The position numbers and the translations under genes were made by a program. The notes beneath the pieces are model-generated. The model saw nothing but the letters and a program-made list of their open reading frames with translations, was not told where the DNA came from and did no database searches. Below, in pieces: positions 16,701-24,654 of a stretch of DNA of 64,000 nt. This DNA is from Streptomyces sp. NBC_00654 (GTDB lineage: Bacteria; Actinomycetota; Actinomycetes; Streptomycetales; Streptomycetaceae). The stretch spans positions 62,001 through 126,000 of the forward strand of contig NZ_JAPEOB010000001.1 of the NCBI RefSeq assembly GCF_026341775.1. The letters run 5' to 3'. Numbering within the stretch: the stretch's first letter is position 1; each line of letters begins with the position of its first letter.

Positions 16701-18049
16701 TGTCCTGGGCCGCTCCCGGCCGCACCACGCACACCACGGGCACCACGGGCACCCCCGCCCCTCCGCACCCGGCCGACAGCGGCGCGGGCGCCCCCGTACC
16801 GGACGCGCGACGGCAGCCGCTGCCCGCGGAGGCACCGATGCCCGGCGCGTCGTCGGATTCGACGCAGGGGCGGGCGTTCAGCGTGCGGACCCTGGGGCAG
16901 GGTGTGCCCTTCGCGCAGCACCTCGCGCACCAGCAGAACCAGAGCCTCGGCGGTGCGGGACGGCGCCGTAAGCTCGCCGCCCCTCCGGAGGCCGACCCCA
17001 CGGCCGCCGACCAGCCCGGCACGGTCCCCGCGGGCGGCACCCCGGCAGGCGGTACCCCGGCGGCCGGCGCCCACCCCGGCGCCCCTCAGGCCGGTGGCAC
17101 CCACTCCGGCGGCCCCCGCCCCGCTGGTGGCCCCCAGGCCGCCGCCACCGGAACCGGAGCCGGTTCCGGCTCGGGCCGGCTGCTGGCTCCCCCGGCCGCC
17201 GAGGGGCGCGCGTACGCCATAGGCGCCCCCGACGAGGGTGCCGAGGGGCCGGAGCCGCTGGACGGCCCCGGTGGCGCGGTCGAGGTCGCCAACCGCCCCC
17301 AGCCGCGACCGGTCGACGACGAGCTGCCCCCCGAGCCGCTGGACAATCCGCGCCGGCTGCTCGTCTGGCCCGCGCCCGACGTCTCCACCCAGCAGGCGCT
17401 CAGCGACCGCGGCTACCGCCCGGTGATCGTCAACTCCCGCGAGGAGGTCGACGCCCAGATCGCGGCGTTCCCCGCCGCGCTGTTCGTCGACCCGCTGACC
17501 GGGCCGATCACCCGTACGGCCTTGCAGTCGCTGCGCCAGGCGGCGGTGGCGGCCGAGGTTCCGGTGCTGGTGACGGCCGGACTGGGGCAGGCGACCCGGG
17601 AGGCCGCCTACGGCGCCGACCCCGCCGTACTCCTCAAGGCACTCGCCCCGCGGGACAGTGAGCAGCATCCGCCACGGGTGCTCCTGATCGAGGAGCACGA
17701 GGAGATCGCGCTGGCCCTGACGGAGACGCTGGAGCGGCGCGGGATGCAGATCGCGCGGGCCTCGGCCGACAGCGAGGCCGTCGAACTCGCCACCCGGATG
17801 CGGCCGAACCTGGTGGTGATGGACCTGATGCAGGTACGCCGCCGGCGCGCCGGGATCATCGACTGGCTGCGCGCGAACGGCCAGCTGAACCGCACCCCGC
17901 TGGTCGTCTACACCTCGGCCGGTATGGACCGGGCGGAGCTGCCGAGGCTCAGCTCCGGCGAGACCGTTCTCTTCCTGGCGGAGCGGTCCACCAGCGACGA
18001 GGTGCAGTCCCGCATCGTCGACCTGCTGGCGAAGATAGGGACCAACTGA
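13706..18049 (+). CDS. Giant PAS-PAS-pseudokinase protein with two receiver-like domains
   Basis: 1447 residues, GTG at 13706 after GGAGG. Order: PAS-like domain (about 9-140), PAS domain (about 150-265), regular coiled coil with HTAEVEALTERHAAEV-type repeats (268-340), a region matching the DHp plus ATPase layout of histidine kinases (340-555), a Pro/Ala/Gln/Gly-rich disordered linker of some 650 residues, and two receiver-like folds (about 1210-1315 and 1320-1447). The H-box equivalent reads ESLRGPL, without the phospho-His, and no DxGxG box is visible. The last receiver keeps an Asp (VVMDLM) and YTS but has AER where Lys-Pro is expected. It probably works as a scaffold or sensor rather than a kinase. 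Confidence 0.75.
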   Translation: MSSRPSRGAARLAAILDALPDGLLLVNCNGTVVNANTIALEMFETPGTALVGRGLLDLLPEFDSKLIPGSMRRPEAADEQGRTKPTRMTARRTDGNEYPVEVTSASLDSGQAEYNDIHHSSYTGDELLMLVVRDLSGTVDTEAELARSQRQTEMILRAASEGVVGTDTDGRVVLVNPAAAQILGFRASDLGGQELHPLILHSRAEGEPFPYEESPLADTLRSGRKHRVRGQVLWSKSGAQVPVDLTTAPVRDGDQLVGAVMTFTDRRPHQELTEQHTASVAELTASHTAEVEALTERHAAEVAALTEAHAAELADRTERYASELEEQAERIAALTGRHTQLTAVLGESLRGPLEELRGELSTLAADPAGQLWPEANQILHHLAAGYARMTTLVDNVLGYQRLDAGTEGLAKVPVLLDAIVAAGVDGAVELIGPGRAQFAVHAPPIEAEVDARQLATALAHLVADVAGVDSTGKTRPVPGGGYVDSTVVVAAAQRGDVVRIEVRGPFAGGDPVHVPIVRGIVRAHGGVLQTHEVPGMSGSAYVLEVPLGSGSGTVTSPAASPVAPEEFGAQVAGAGTGAPESVVPEAGAPEAGAPEATSGGRRRARRSSTDAFLESPVGAAQAEDTAAAEPTGRRRARRGPAATDEQQQAQELIPAQQGEGSGRRRGRPSPAETGAVQTGAAETGSVATGAAETGAVAVPGGPAGQSPQQTPQQSPQPAQQPAGQQGQALALPAAASAAPSAAVSPAPSEGSVVTAAEGAQAGGGRPQRGQTVPPQGVPSEAQQPVPPTGRRARRDGENRPALPALTSGGQDAEVPGNALAEAPVPADADAGQHSAQAQQPGGRRARRALAAAQERSAQAEAAGPRTTFALPPADADRVPPVPPVPSMPSVPLAPQEVREPRVGQERHDAVRTAPDADHTPPQAHPAQSDWGRGGTSGQGLAALTVYDDVDVPESRPSAPPVAPPAAQPTATPPGGTPSPGTPSAGTPSAGAPSQAPDDVSWAAPGRTTHTTGTTGTPAPPHPADSGAGAPVPDARRQPLPAEAPMPGASSDSTQGRAFSVRTLGQGVPFAQHLAHQQNQSLGGAGRRRKLAAPPEADPTAADQPGTVPAGGTPAGGTPAAGAHPGAPQAGGTHSGGPRPAGGPQAAATGTGAGSGSGRLLAPPAAEGRAYAIGAPDEGAEGPEPLDGPGGAVEVANRPQPRPVDDELPPEPLDNPRRLLVWPAPDVSTQQALSDRGYRPVIVNSREEVDAQIAAFPAALFVDPLTGPITRTALQSLRQAAVAAEVPVLVTAGLGQATREAAYGADPAVLLKALAPRDSEQHPPRVLLIEEHEEIALALTETLERRGMQIARASADSEAVELATRMRPNLVVMDLMQVRRRRAGIIDWLRANGQLNRTPLVVYTSAGMDRAELPRLSSGETVLFLAERSTSDEVQSRIVDLLAKIGTN

Positions 18050-18095
18050 ACAACGGGTACAGCAGGTACACGAGGTACAGCAGGTACAGCGGCGT

Positions 18096-18140
18096 GGGAC
18101 GAGGGCGGTACGGAGCAGGCTCCCGTACCGCCCTCGTCCC
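18096..18140 (+). terminator. Long hairpin terminator after the sensor gene
   Basis: GGGACGAGGGCGGTACGG (18096-18113) pairs with 18123-18140 around a 9-base loop. It stands between convergent genes and can serve both strands. Confidence 0.8.
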
Positions 18141-18178
18141 TCTGTCCCTCGTCCCTCTGTCCCTCGTCCCTCTGTCTC
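18131..18178. repeat. 15-16-bp CCCTCGTCCCTCTGT tandem repeat
   Basis: About three copies of CCCTCGTCCCTCTGT follow each other, the first overlapping the right arm of the terminator. A separate GGTACAGCA repeat precedes the hairpin at 18055-18090. No coding role is visible. Confidence 0.75.
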
Positions 18179-18203
18179 GCTGATCCGCGCTTCCGCTGTC
18201 GCG

Positions 18204-19853
18204 TCAGAGCTGGGTGATGTCCAGCTCGCCGTCCGCGTACTGCTTGCGGATCACCTTCTTGTCGAACTTGCCGACACTCGTCTTCGGCACCGCCGGAATG
18301 ATCGTCCAGCGCTCCGGCAGCTGCCACTTGGCGATGCCGGACTCCGCGAGAAACGCCCGCAGCGCCTCGTACTCGGCGACGGCCCCCTCCTTGAGGACCA
18401 CGGTCGCCAGCGGACGCTCGCCCCACTTGTCGTCCGGGACGGCGACGACGGCGGCCTCGGCCACATCCGGGTGGGCCATCAGCGCGTTCTCCAGCTCCAC
18501 GCTGGAGATCCACTCACCGCCGGACTTGATGACGTCCTTGGCCCGGTCGGTCAGGGTGAGGAAGCCGTCGGCGCTGATCACGCCGACATCGCCGGTCTTG
18601 AGCCAGCCGTCCTCGCTGAACTTGTCCTCGGGGCGCAGGTGTCCGCCGTCCGCGCCGCCGTAGTACGCCCCCGCGATCCAGGGACCGCGGACCTCCAGCT
18701 CACCCGCCGCCTCGCCGTCCCACGGCAGGTGCTCGCCGCCGGGGCCCACCAGGCGCGCCTCGACTCCGGCCGGGAAGCGGCCCTGGGTGACGCGGTAGGG
18801 CCACTCGGCCTCCTCGTCGAGCCCGGCGGGCGGGTTGGCCATGGTGCCCAGCGGCGAGGTCTCCGTCATTCCCCAGGCGTGGCAGAGGCGGACGCCGAGC
18901 CTGTCGTACGCCTCCATGAGGGAGGGCGGACAGGCGGCGCCGCCGATGGTGACGTTGGTCATCGAGGTGAGGTCGCGCGGGTGGGCGGTGACCTCGGCGA
19001 GCAGGCCCTGCCAGATGGTGGGCACCGCGGCGGCGTGGGTCGGCCGCTCACGCTCGATCATGTCGGCGAGCGGGGCGGGCTGGAGGAAACGATCCGGCAT
19101 CAGCATGTTCACGCCGGTCATGAATGTGGAGTGCGGCAGCCCCCAGGCGTTCACATGGAACTGGGGGACCACCACAAGGGTGGTGTCCTTGTCGGTCAGT
19201 CCCATGGACTCGGCCATGTTGACCTGCATGGAGTGCAGGTAGATGGACCGGTGGGAGTAGACGACGCCCTTGGGGTCACCGGTGGTGCCGGAGGTGTAGC
19301 ACATGGCCGCGGCCTGGCGTTCGTCCAGCTCCGGCCAGTCGTACGTGGTGGGGCGGCCCGCGATCAGTTCCTCGTACTCGTGCACGCGCGGCGCGACCCC
19401 GGCGAGGGCCGCACGGTCACCGGGGCCCGAGACGATCACATGCTCGACGGACGGCAGGTGGGGAAGCAGCGGTACGAGGAGCGGCAGCAGCGAACCGTTG
19501 ACGATCACCGCCTTGTCGTCCGCGTGATTGACGATCCAGACCAGCTGCTCGGCGGGCAGCCGGAGGTTGAGGGTGTGGAGCACGGCGCCCATGGAGGGGA
19601 TGGCGAGATACGCCTCCACGTGTTCCGCGTTGTTCCACATGAGGGTTCCCACCCTCTGGTCGCCGTCGATTCCCAGCTCGTCGCGCAGGGCGTTGGCCAG
19701 TTGCGCGGCACGTGCGCCGACCTCGGCGAAGGTGCGTCGTTGCGGCTCGGGTTCGCCGGTCCAGGTCGTGACCTGCGACTTCCCGTGGATGGTCATCCCA
19801 TGGGTCAGGATGCGGGTCACAGTCAGCGGTACGTCCTGCATGGTGCTCAGCAC
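18204..19853 (-). CDS. Fatty-acid/carboxylate-CoA ligase (AMP-binding)
   Basis: 549 residues from the GTG at 19853, 5 bases after GGGAGG; the ATG four codons later is too far from that site. The AMP-binding signature is MCYTSGTTGDPKGVVYSHRS, with GMTETSPLG and the hinge/catalytic KTGDVG and DRAKDVIKSGGEWIS further on, and a C-terminal Lys in SVGKFDKK. Activates a carboxylic acid with ATP and CoA in the cytoplasm. Medium- to long-chain acids are typical. An 18-bp palindrome stands 53 bp upstream. It might feed the nearby side-chain operon, but nothing proves this. Confidence 0.9.
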   Translation of the reverse strand: MLSTMQDVPLTVTRILTHGMTIHGKSQVTTWTGEPEPQRRTFAEVGARAAQLANALRDELGIDGDQRVGTLMWNNAEHVEAYLAIPSMGAVLHTLNLRLPAEQLVWIVNHADDKAVIVNGSLLPLLVPLLPHLPSVEHVIVSGPGDRAALAGVAPRVHEYEELIAGRPTTYDWPELDERQAAAMCYTSGTTGDPKGVVYSHRSIYLHSMQVNMAESMGLTDKDTTLVVVPQFHVNAWGLPHSTFMTGVNMLMPDRFLQPAPLADMIERERPTHAAAVPTIWQGLLAEVTAHPRDLTSMTNVTIGGAACPPSLMEAYDRLGVRLCHAWGMTETSPLGTMANPPAGLDEEAEWPYRVTQGRFPAGVEARLVGPGGEHLPWDGEAAGELEVRGPWIAGAYYGGADGGHLRPEDKFSEDGWLKTGDVGVISADGFLTLTDRAKDVIKSGGEWISSVELENALMAHPDVAEAAVVAVPDDKWGERPLATVVLKEGAVAEYEALRAFLAESGIAKWQLPERWTIIPAVPKTSVGKFDKKVIRKQYADGELDITQL

Positions 19854-19905
19854 GGCGTCCTCCCGGTGGGCGCTACGCGGCAGTAAGGTTCCGCTGATTC
19901 TGCTC

Positions 19906-19923
19906 ACATACCACTCGGTATGT
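19906..19923 (-). promoter_or_regulatory. Palindromic operator upstream of the CoA-ligase gene
   Basis: ACATACCACTCGGTATGT is a perfect 7-bp inverted repeat (ACATACC/GGTATGT) with a 4-bp spacer in the promoter region of the ligase. Such palindromes are typical TetR-type operators in actinobacterial fatty-acid genes. No regulator gene is adjacent. Confidence 0.55.
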
Positions 19924-20011
19924 CACTACTTCCGGGAGTACGAATCGGTGTCGGCCGAAGGAAGCCGAAGAAAGCCAAAGGAATCGGACGGTTCGGACCC
20001 GCCCGCTCTCG

Positions 20012-20070
20012 CCGGACCGCCGGATCAGCGGACCGCCGGATCACCGGACCGCCGGATCACCGGACCGGCG
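20012..20070. repeat. 16-bp tandem repeat at the end of the sigma-factor gene
   Basis: CCGGACCGCCGGATCA or a one-base variant occurs at 20012-20027, 20028-20043 and 20044-20059, followed by a partial unit. The last copies overlap the stop and final codons of the ECF gene. Confidence 0.85.
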
Positions 20071-20611
20071 TCAGCTCCGGGTCCTCGCGGAGCTTGCCGA
20101 GCGCCCGTGACACGGCGCTCTTGACCGTGCCGATGGAGACCCCGAGCACCTCGGCCGTCTGTGCCTCGCTGAGGTCTTCGTAGTAGCGCAGGACGACCAT
20201 CGCACGCTGCCGGTCCGGGAGCTTCAGCACGGCACGCCACATCGCGTCGTGCAGCGTCTGCTGTTCGGCGGGATCGGCCGCCGGGACGCCCTCCTGTTCG
20301 GGCAGCTCGTCGCAGGCGAACTCGTCGACCTTGCGCTTGCGCCACTGCGAGGTACGCGTGTTCAGCAGGGCCCGGCGGACATAGCCGTCGAGCGCCTGGT
20401 GGTCCTCGATCCGCTCCCAGGCGACGTACGTCTTGGTGAGCGCGGTCTGCAGCAGGTCCTCCGCGTCGCAGGGATTCGCGGTGAGGGAGCGGGCGGTGCG
20501 CAGCAGTACGGGACCCCGCGCCCGTACGTACGACGAGAACGACGCGTAGGGCGGGTGTCCGGCGGCGGCAGTGGCTGCCCTGGAGGCGCCCGTGCAGACT
20601 GGCGTGGTCAT
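20057..20611 (-). CDS. ECF sigma factor, SigE-family type
   Basis: 184 residues from the ATG at 20611. Region 2 runs from SFSSYVRARGPVLLRTARSL through CDAEDLLQTALTKTYVAWERI; region 4 has LPDRQRAMVVLRYYEDLSEA followed by the helix-turn-helix VLGVSIGTVKSAVSRAL. Short loops and the absence of a zinc anti-sigma gene nearby are usual for the SigE-family RNA polymerase sigma factors of Streptomyces. Directs RNA polymerase to a small regulon; signal unknown. Confidence 0.88.
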   Translation of the reverse strand: MTTPVCTGASRAATAAAGHPPYASFSSYVRARGPVLLRTARSLTANPCDAEDLLQTALTKTYVAWERIEDHQALDGYVRRALLNTRTSQWRKRKVDEFACDELPEQEGVPAADPAEQQTLHDAMWRAVLKLPDRQRAMVVLRYYEDLSEAQTAEVLGVSIGTVKSAVSRALGKLREDPELTPVR

Positions 20612-20806
20612 GGCTCCACGCTAGGAGCGGGGGCCGCCCTGGGGATCGCCCCCAGGTCCCGAAGCCGGGTCCGCCTCAGGTTGTAGGGGCGGGGTGGACT
20701 ACACCTCCTGTAGGTGGAGGGGCCGCTACCGCCGGTCAGGGTCCACCCCTGAGACGGGGGCCGGACACCCGGCCGTACGTTCCCGGGGCCCGCGCACGCC
20801 GGGCGC

Positions 20807-21973
20807 TCAGCCGTCCCGGCCCAGGATCAGCCCCGATGTGGGGACGCCGGTGCCCGCAGTGACCAGGGTCCTGGCCGCGCCGGTGACCTGGTTCACCGAG
20901 GTGGAACGGATCTGCCGGACCGCCTCCGCGATGCCGTTCATCCCGTGCAGATACGCCTCCCCCAGCTGGCCCCCGTGGGTGTTGAGGGGCAGGGCGTCGT
21001 CCGCCACGAACCCGGCGGCCTCACCGGGCCCGCAGAAGCCGAACTCCTCCAGCTGCATCAGCACGAACGGGGTGAAGTGGTCGTAGAGGATGCCCACGTC
21101 GATGTCGGCGGGGGAGAGCCCGGAGGTCCGCCAGAGCTGCCGGGCGACCACACCCATCTCCGGCAGCCCGGTCAGCCCGTCCCGGTAGAAGCTGGTCATC
21201 TGCTCCTGGGCCCGCCCCGCCCCCTGCGCCGCGGCGACGATCACCGCGGGCGGCCGCGGCAGGTCCCTGGCACGTTCGGCGCTCGTCACGACGATCGCCT
21301 GACCGCCGTCCGTCTCCTGGCAGCAGTCGAGCAGCCGCAGGGGCTCCACGATCCAGCGCGAGGCGGCGTGGTCGGCGAGCGTGATCGGTTTGCCGTAGAA
21401 ATAGGCCGCCGGGTTGCGCGCCGCGTGCCGCCGGTCGGTGACCGCGACATGGCCGAAGACCTCCGGCTCCAGTGTGTACGTGTGCAGATACCGCTGGGCC
21501 GCCATCGCCACCCAGGAGGCCGGGGTGAGGAGCCCGAAGGGAAGGTTCCAGCCGAGCGCCGCGCCCTCGGCGGTGGGCTCGCGCCGCTGCACCCCGGAAC
21601 CGAACCTGCGCCCGGAGCGCTCGTTGAAGGCGCGGTAGCAGACCACGACGTCGGCCACCCCGCTCGCCACGGCGAGGGCCGCCTGCTGCACGGTGGCGCA
21701 GGCCGCGCCGCCGCCGTAGTGGACGCGGGAGAAGAACGACAGCTCGCCGATACCGGCCGCCTGGGCGACGGTGATCTCCGGACTGGTGTCCATCGTGAAG
21801 GTGACGAGACCGTCGACGTCGGAGGGCGACAGCCCGGCGTCGTCGAGCGCGGCCCGCACGGCCTCGACGGCCAGGGTGAGCTCGCTGCGCCCGGAGTCCT
21901 TGGAGAACTCGGTCGCCCCGATGCCGACGATCGCGGCCTTCCCGCCCAGCGAATCGGCCCTGCGCACGCTCAT
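20807..21973 (-). CDS. Thiolase-like lipid-transfer protein (Ltp2-like)
   Basis: 388 residues. Thiolase fold with a Cys in GGGAACATVQQ at the position of the nucleophile, HDR-like and C-terminal NTHGGQLGEAYLHGMNG motifs of the SCP-x/Ltp group. In mycobacteria Ltp2 is a retro-aldolase that releases propionyl-CoA from the steroid C-17 side chain and works only with the DUF35 domain of ChsH2. Here it is the last gene of a five-gene coupled set, its ATG overlapping the MaoC gene by 4 bases, with a ChsH2-like partner two genes upstream. The role in steroid or other isoprenoid side-chain cleavage is inferred from this set. Confidence 0.82.
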   Translation of the reverse strand: MSVRRADSLGGKAAIVGIGATEFSKDSGRSELTLAVEAVRAALDDAGLSPSDVDGLVTFTMDTSPEITVAQAAGIGELSFFSRVHYGGGAACATVQQAALAVASGVADVVVCYRAFNERSGRRFGSGVQRREPTAEGAALGWNLPFGLLTPASWVAMAAQRYLHTYTLEPEVFGHVAVTDRRHAARNPAAYFYGKPITLADHAASRWIVEPLRLLDCCQETDGGQAIVVTSAERARDLPRPPAVIVAAAQGAGRAQEQMTSFYRDGLTGLPEMGVVARQLWRTSGLSPADIDVGILYDHFTPFVLMQLEEFGFCGPGEAAGFVADDALPLNTHGGQLGEAYLHGMNGIAEAVRQIRSTSVNQVTGAARTLVTAGTGVPTSGLILGRDG

Positions 21974-22395
21974 GCCGCACCTCCGGGCAGGGCGACGGTG
22001 ACCGTTCCGGCGACATGCCGGCCGAGGCCGTTCGTACCGACGACCGCCACCTCGGCCACCGGGTCCGGGCCGGGGGTGAGTGCGGTGACGGTACCGGTGA
22101 GCACCATCGTGTCCCCCGGGTAGTTGGGGGCGCCCAGCCGGATCGCGACCTTGCGGAGGACGGCCGAGGGGCCGAAGTGGTCGGTGATGTACCGGCCGAC
22201 GAGGCCGTTGGTCGTCAGGATGTTCATGAAGATGTCCGGCGAGCCCTTCTCCCGCGCGAGCTCCGCGTCATGGTGCACGTCCTGGTAGTCCCGGGAGGCG
22301 ACGGCCCCCGCGACGATCAGGGTCCGGGTCACGGGGATCTCCAGCGGTGCCAGCTCCTCGCCCACCCGCGTACCGCCGTCTTCCGCCCGCTTCAC
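21970..22395 (-). CDS. MaoC-like enoyl-CoA hydratase (ChsH1-like)
   Basis: 141 residues, single hot-dog fold. SRDYQDVHHDAELA contains the Asp and His of the MaoC hydratase active site. In the mycobacterial system ChsH1 pairs with the N-terminal MaoC domain of ChsH2 to hydrate the enoyl-CoA formed by the FadE28-FadE29 dehydrogenase. Both ends overlap neighbouring genes by 4 bases, so the five proteins are probably made in fixed ratio. Confidence 0.8.
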   Translation of the reverse strand: MKRAEDGGTRVGEELAPLEIPVTRTLIVAGAVASRDYQDVHHDAELAREKGSPDIFMNILTTNGLVGRYITDHFGPSAVLRKVAIRLGAPNYPGDTMVLTGTVTALTPGPDPVAEVAVVGTNGLGRHVAGTVTVALPGGAA

Positions 22396-23567
22396 GACGC
22401 CTCCCTCTCCTCGTCGGCCAGTGACTCCCCCAGCTCCTGGAGCACTTCGCCGCCACCTCCCAGATACGCGTCGAGCTGACGGCCCCAGAGGAAGTGCCGG
22501 TGGACGGGATGGTCCAGGTCCGCGCCCGTCCCGCCGTGCAGATGCTGCCCGGCGTGCACGACCCGCCTACCGGCCTCCGCGGCCCACCAGGCAGCCGTCA
22601 ACGCCTGTGTGAGGCACGGCAGTCGCTGATCCCTGCGCCAGGCCGCCTCGTACGCCGTCACGCGGATCGCCTCGACGTCCATATGCGCGTCGGCCGCGCG
22701 CAGCAGGACCCCCTGGTTGGTGGAGAGCGGGCGGCCGAACTGCTCGCGTGTCGCGGTGTGTTCGACCGCACGTGCCAGTGAACCGGCGCACACTCCGGCC
22801 TGAAGTCCGGCGAAGGCGGTACGGGCGGCGGCCAGCACGGAGGCGTACGCACCGGAGCGCGCCCTCTCCGTACGCTCCCCGGCGCCCGAACTGCCCCCGA
22901 CGGCCGAACTCCCCCCGGCGCCCGCCTCGCCCAGCCGTTCGCCACGCGCGCCGTCGAGGACGAGCCGCGCCGCGGACCACGGTGCCGTGGTCTCCACCGG
23001 AAGCACCGTCGCCCCCGGTTCACCGGTCCGTACGATCCACAGGACCTGGTCCGCGTCGGCCACCAGTACGTGGGTCGCGTCCCGCAGCCACGGCACGTAC
23101 GGCACCACGCCGGAGAGTTCCGCGTCGGCACCACCGGCTCCGGCCGAGCCCGCGCCGACCGCACCCGCGCCCCCTCCCGCTCCCGCGCTCACCGCCGCCG
23201 ACCGCACCCCGCTCCGCGCCGGGAAGGCGCCGGTCGCCACCGCCGTACCGTCGCGCAGCGCGGGCAACAGCCGCTCCCGCTGCTCCGCCGTACCGTGCTC
23301 CGCGACGGCGAGCAGCCCATAGACACAGGTGACCGCGAACGGCACCTGCGCCGTGGTCCGGCCCTGCTCCTCCAGGAGCAGTACCAGGCCGAGCAGCCCG
23401 ATGTCCTCGACGGCGGCGGGCAGCCCCGCCGCGCACAGTGCCTTCCACAGCTCCGCGTCCGTCCCGGTACCGGACGCCGCCAGCCGCTCGGGCGTCGACA
23501 GATCACCGAAGATCCGCGCGGCGAGCCCCTGTGCCTCGGCCTGCTCCTCCGTGGGCGTGAAGTCCAT
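22392..23567 (-). CDS. Acyl-CoA dehydrogenase subunit (FadE28-like)
   Basis: 391 residues. I chose the ATG at 23567 (MDFTPTEEQAEAQGL), one base after the stop of the upstream gene; the longer frame to 23708 is that gene read in another frame. The protein is divergent: the N-terminal helical domain is short, the middle beta domain is weakly conserved, and the C-terminal RAVEHTATREQFGRPLSTNQ segment is clear. One subunit of the alpha2beta2 dehydrogenases of steroid side-chain catabolism has this look, with the catalytic base on the partner. An Ala/Gly/Ser low-complexity insertion lies at about residue 150. Confidence 0.78.
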   Translation of the reverse strand: MDFTPTEEQAEAQGLAARIFGDLSTPERLAASGTGTDAELWKALCAAGLPAAVEDIGLLGLVLLLEEQGRTTAQVPFAVTCVYGLLAVAEHGTAEQRERLLPALRDGTAVATGAFPARSGVRSAAVSAGAGGGAGAVGAGSAGAGGADAELSGVVPYVPWLRDATHVLVADADQVLWIVRTGEPGATVLPVETTAPWSAARLVLDGARGERLGEAGAGGSSAVGGSSGAGERTERARSGAYASVLAAARTAFAGLQAGVCAGSLARAVEHTATREQFGRPLSTNQGVLLRAADAHMDVEAIRVTAYEAAWRRDQRLPCLTQALTAAWWAAEAGRRVVHAGQHLHGGTGADLDHPVHRHFLWGRQLDAYLGGGGEVLQELGESLADEEREAS

Positions 23568-23568
23568 G

Positions 23569-24654
23569 TCAGGCCTCGCTCTCCCGGAAGCTCTCCTCGG
23601 ACCGCTCCCGTACGTCGCCGCGGAAGACGGGCAGTTCCAGTTCGGGGTCCGTACGCAGGAACTCCAGCCGTACCGGCATGCCCGTGCGGACCTCGTCGTA
23701 CGGCACACCGATCACATTGCTGACCATGCGGACGCCCTCGGCCAGTTCGATCAGGCCGACGGCGTACGGGCCGCCCTCGGCGGACGTGCCGAAGGCGGGA
23801 AACGGCGGGTGGTGCATCACCACATGGCTGTAGACGGTCCCCTCACCGCTCGCCTCCACGGTGTCCCAGTCCCGGCCGCCGCACGCGTTGCACCCCGGCA
23901 GCCAGGGAAAACGCAGGGTCCGGCAGTCGCCGCACCGCTGGATCAGCAGCTTGTGTTCGGCGACTCCGGCCCAGAATCCGGCGTTGTCCCGGTTGATCAC
24001 CGGCCGGGGCCGCAGCTTCGCCCCGGCAGCCCCGGCAGCCCCGGACTGTTCCTTGTCCGCGGGCTGCGTGGCCGTCGCCGCGGTCCGTGTGGCCGTCGCC
24101 GTGGGCCGCGTGGCCGTCGCCGTGGGCCGGCCCGCCGCCGCGGGCGCGTACTTGAGGATCCGGAACCGGTGCGTCCCCGCCGGCTCCCCGTCCGCGCGGA
24201 CGTCCATCCGGGTCGTGACGAAGTAACCCGCCCCGAGCTTGGTGGACTTGCATCGCGACACCGCCTCGATGACCGCGTCGAAGGTGATCCGGTCGCCGGG
24301 GCGCAGCGGTCGCAGATACTCCTGCTCGCAGTCGGTCGCGACCACCGAGGTGTACCCGGCGCCATCGAGCAGGCCGAACAGTTCCTCGTACGCCGGTGAG
24401 CGGTCCGAGTGCCCCGAGAGCCCGCCCATCGTCCAGGCCTGGAGCATCGTCGGCGGGGCGATCGCCCCGGGCCCCCGGTAGGCCGGCCCGCTGTCCCCCA
24501 TGGCCTCGCACCAGTGCCGGATCATCGCCTCGTTGACCAGGTCCTTGCCGACGCCCGCCGTGGCGGCGGAGCACCCCTCGTACGCCTTCAGCCGCTCGTA
24601 CAGCCCCTCCGGCCCGGCAGCCGCGCTCATCGGTTCCGCCCGGCCGCCCGTCAT
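23569..24654 (-). CDS. MaoC-DUF35 fusion (ChsH2-like)
   Basis: 361 residues. N-terminal MaoC-like hot-dog domain (about 15-170, with YLRPLRPGDRITFD), a Thr/Ala-rich linker made of PTATATR repeats, then a DUF35 domain: rubredoxin-like zinc knuckle CGDCRTLRFPWLPGCNACGG (about 250-270) and an OB fold. This is the domain order of ChsH2, which contributes half of the enoyl-CoA hydratase and, through DUF35, the partner of the Ltp2 aldolase. Its start overlaps the acyl-CoA dehydrogenase gene by 4 bases. The linker is longer than I would expect for the family. Confidence 0.83.
   Translation of the reverse strand: MTGGRAEPMSAAAGPEGLYERLKAYEGCSAATAGVGKDLVNEAMIRHWCEAMGDSGPAYRGPGAIAPPTMLQAWTMGGLSGHSDRSPAYEELFGLLDGAGYTSVVATDCEQEYLRPLRPGDRITFDAVIEAVSRCKSTKLGAGYFVTTRMDVRADGEPAGTHRFRILKYAPAAAGRPTATATRPTATATRTAATATQPADKEQSGAAGAAGAKLRPRPVINRDNAGFWAGVAEHKLLIQRCGDCRTLRFPWLPGCNACGGRDWDTVEASGEGTVYSHVVMHHPPFPAFGTSAEGGPYAVGLIELAEGVRMVSNVIGVPYDEVRTGMPVRLEFLRTDPELELPVFRGDVRERSEESFRESEA

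Noticed and set aside
20640..20806. Riboswitch-like leader upstream of the sigma-factor gene
   Set aside because: Only short CACCTCC/GGTGGAG complementarity is visible; no known riboswitch core can be drawn.
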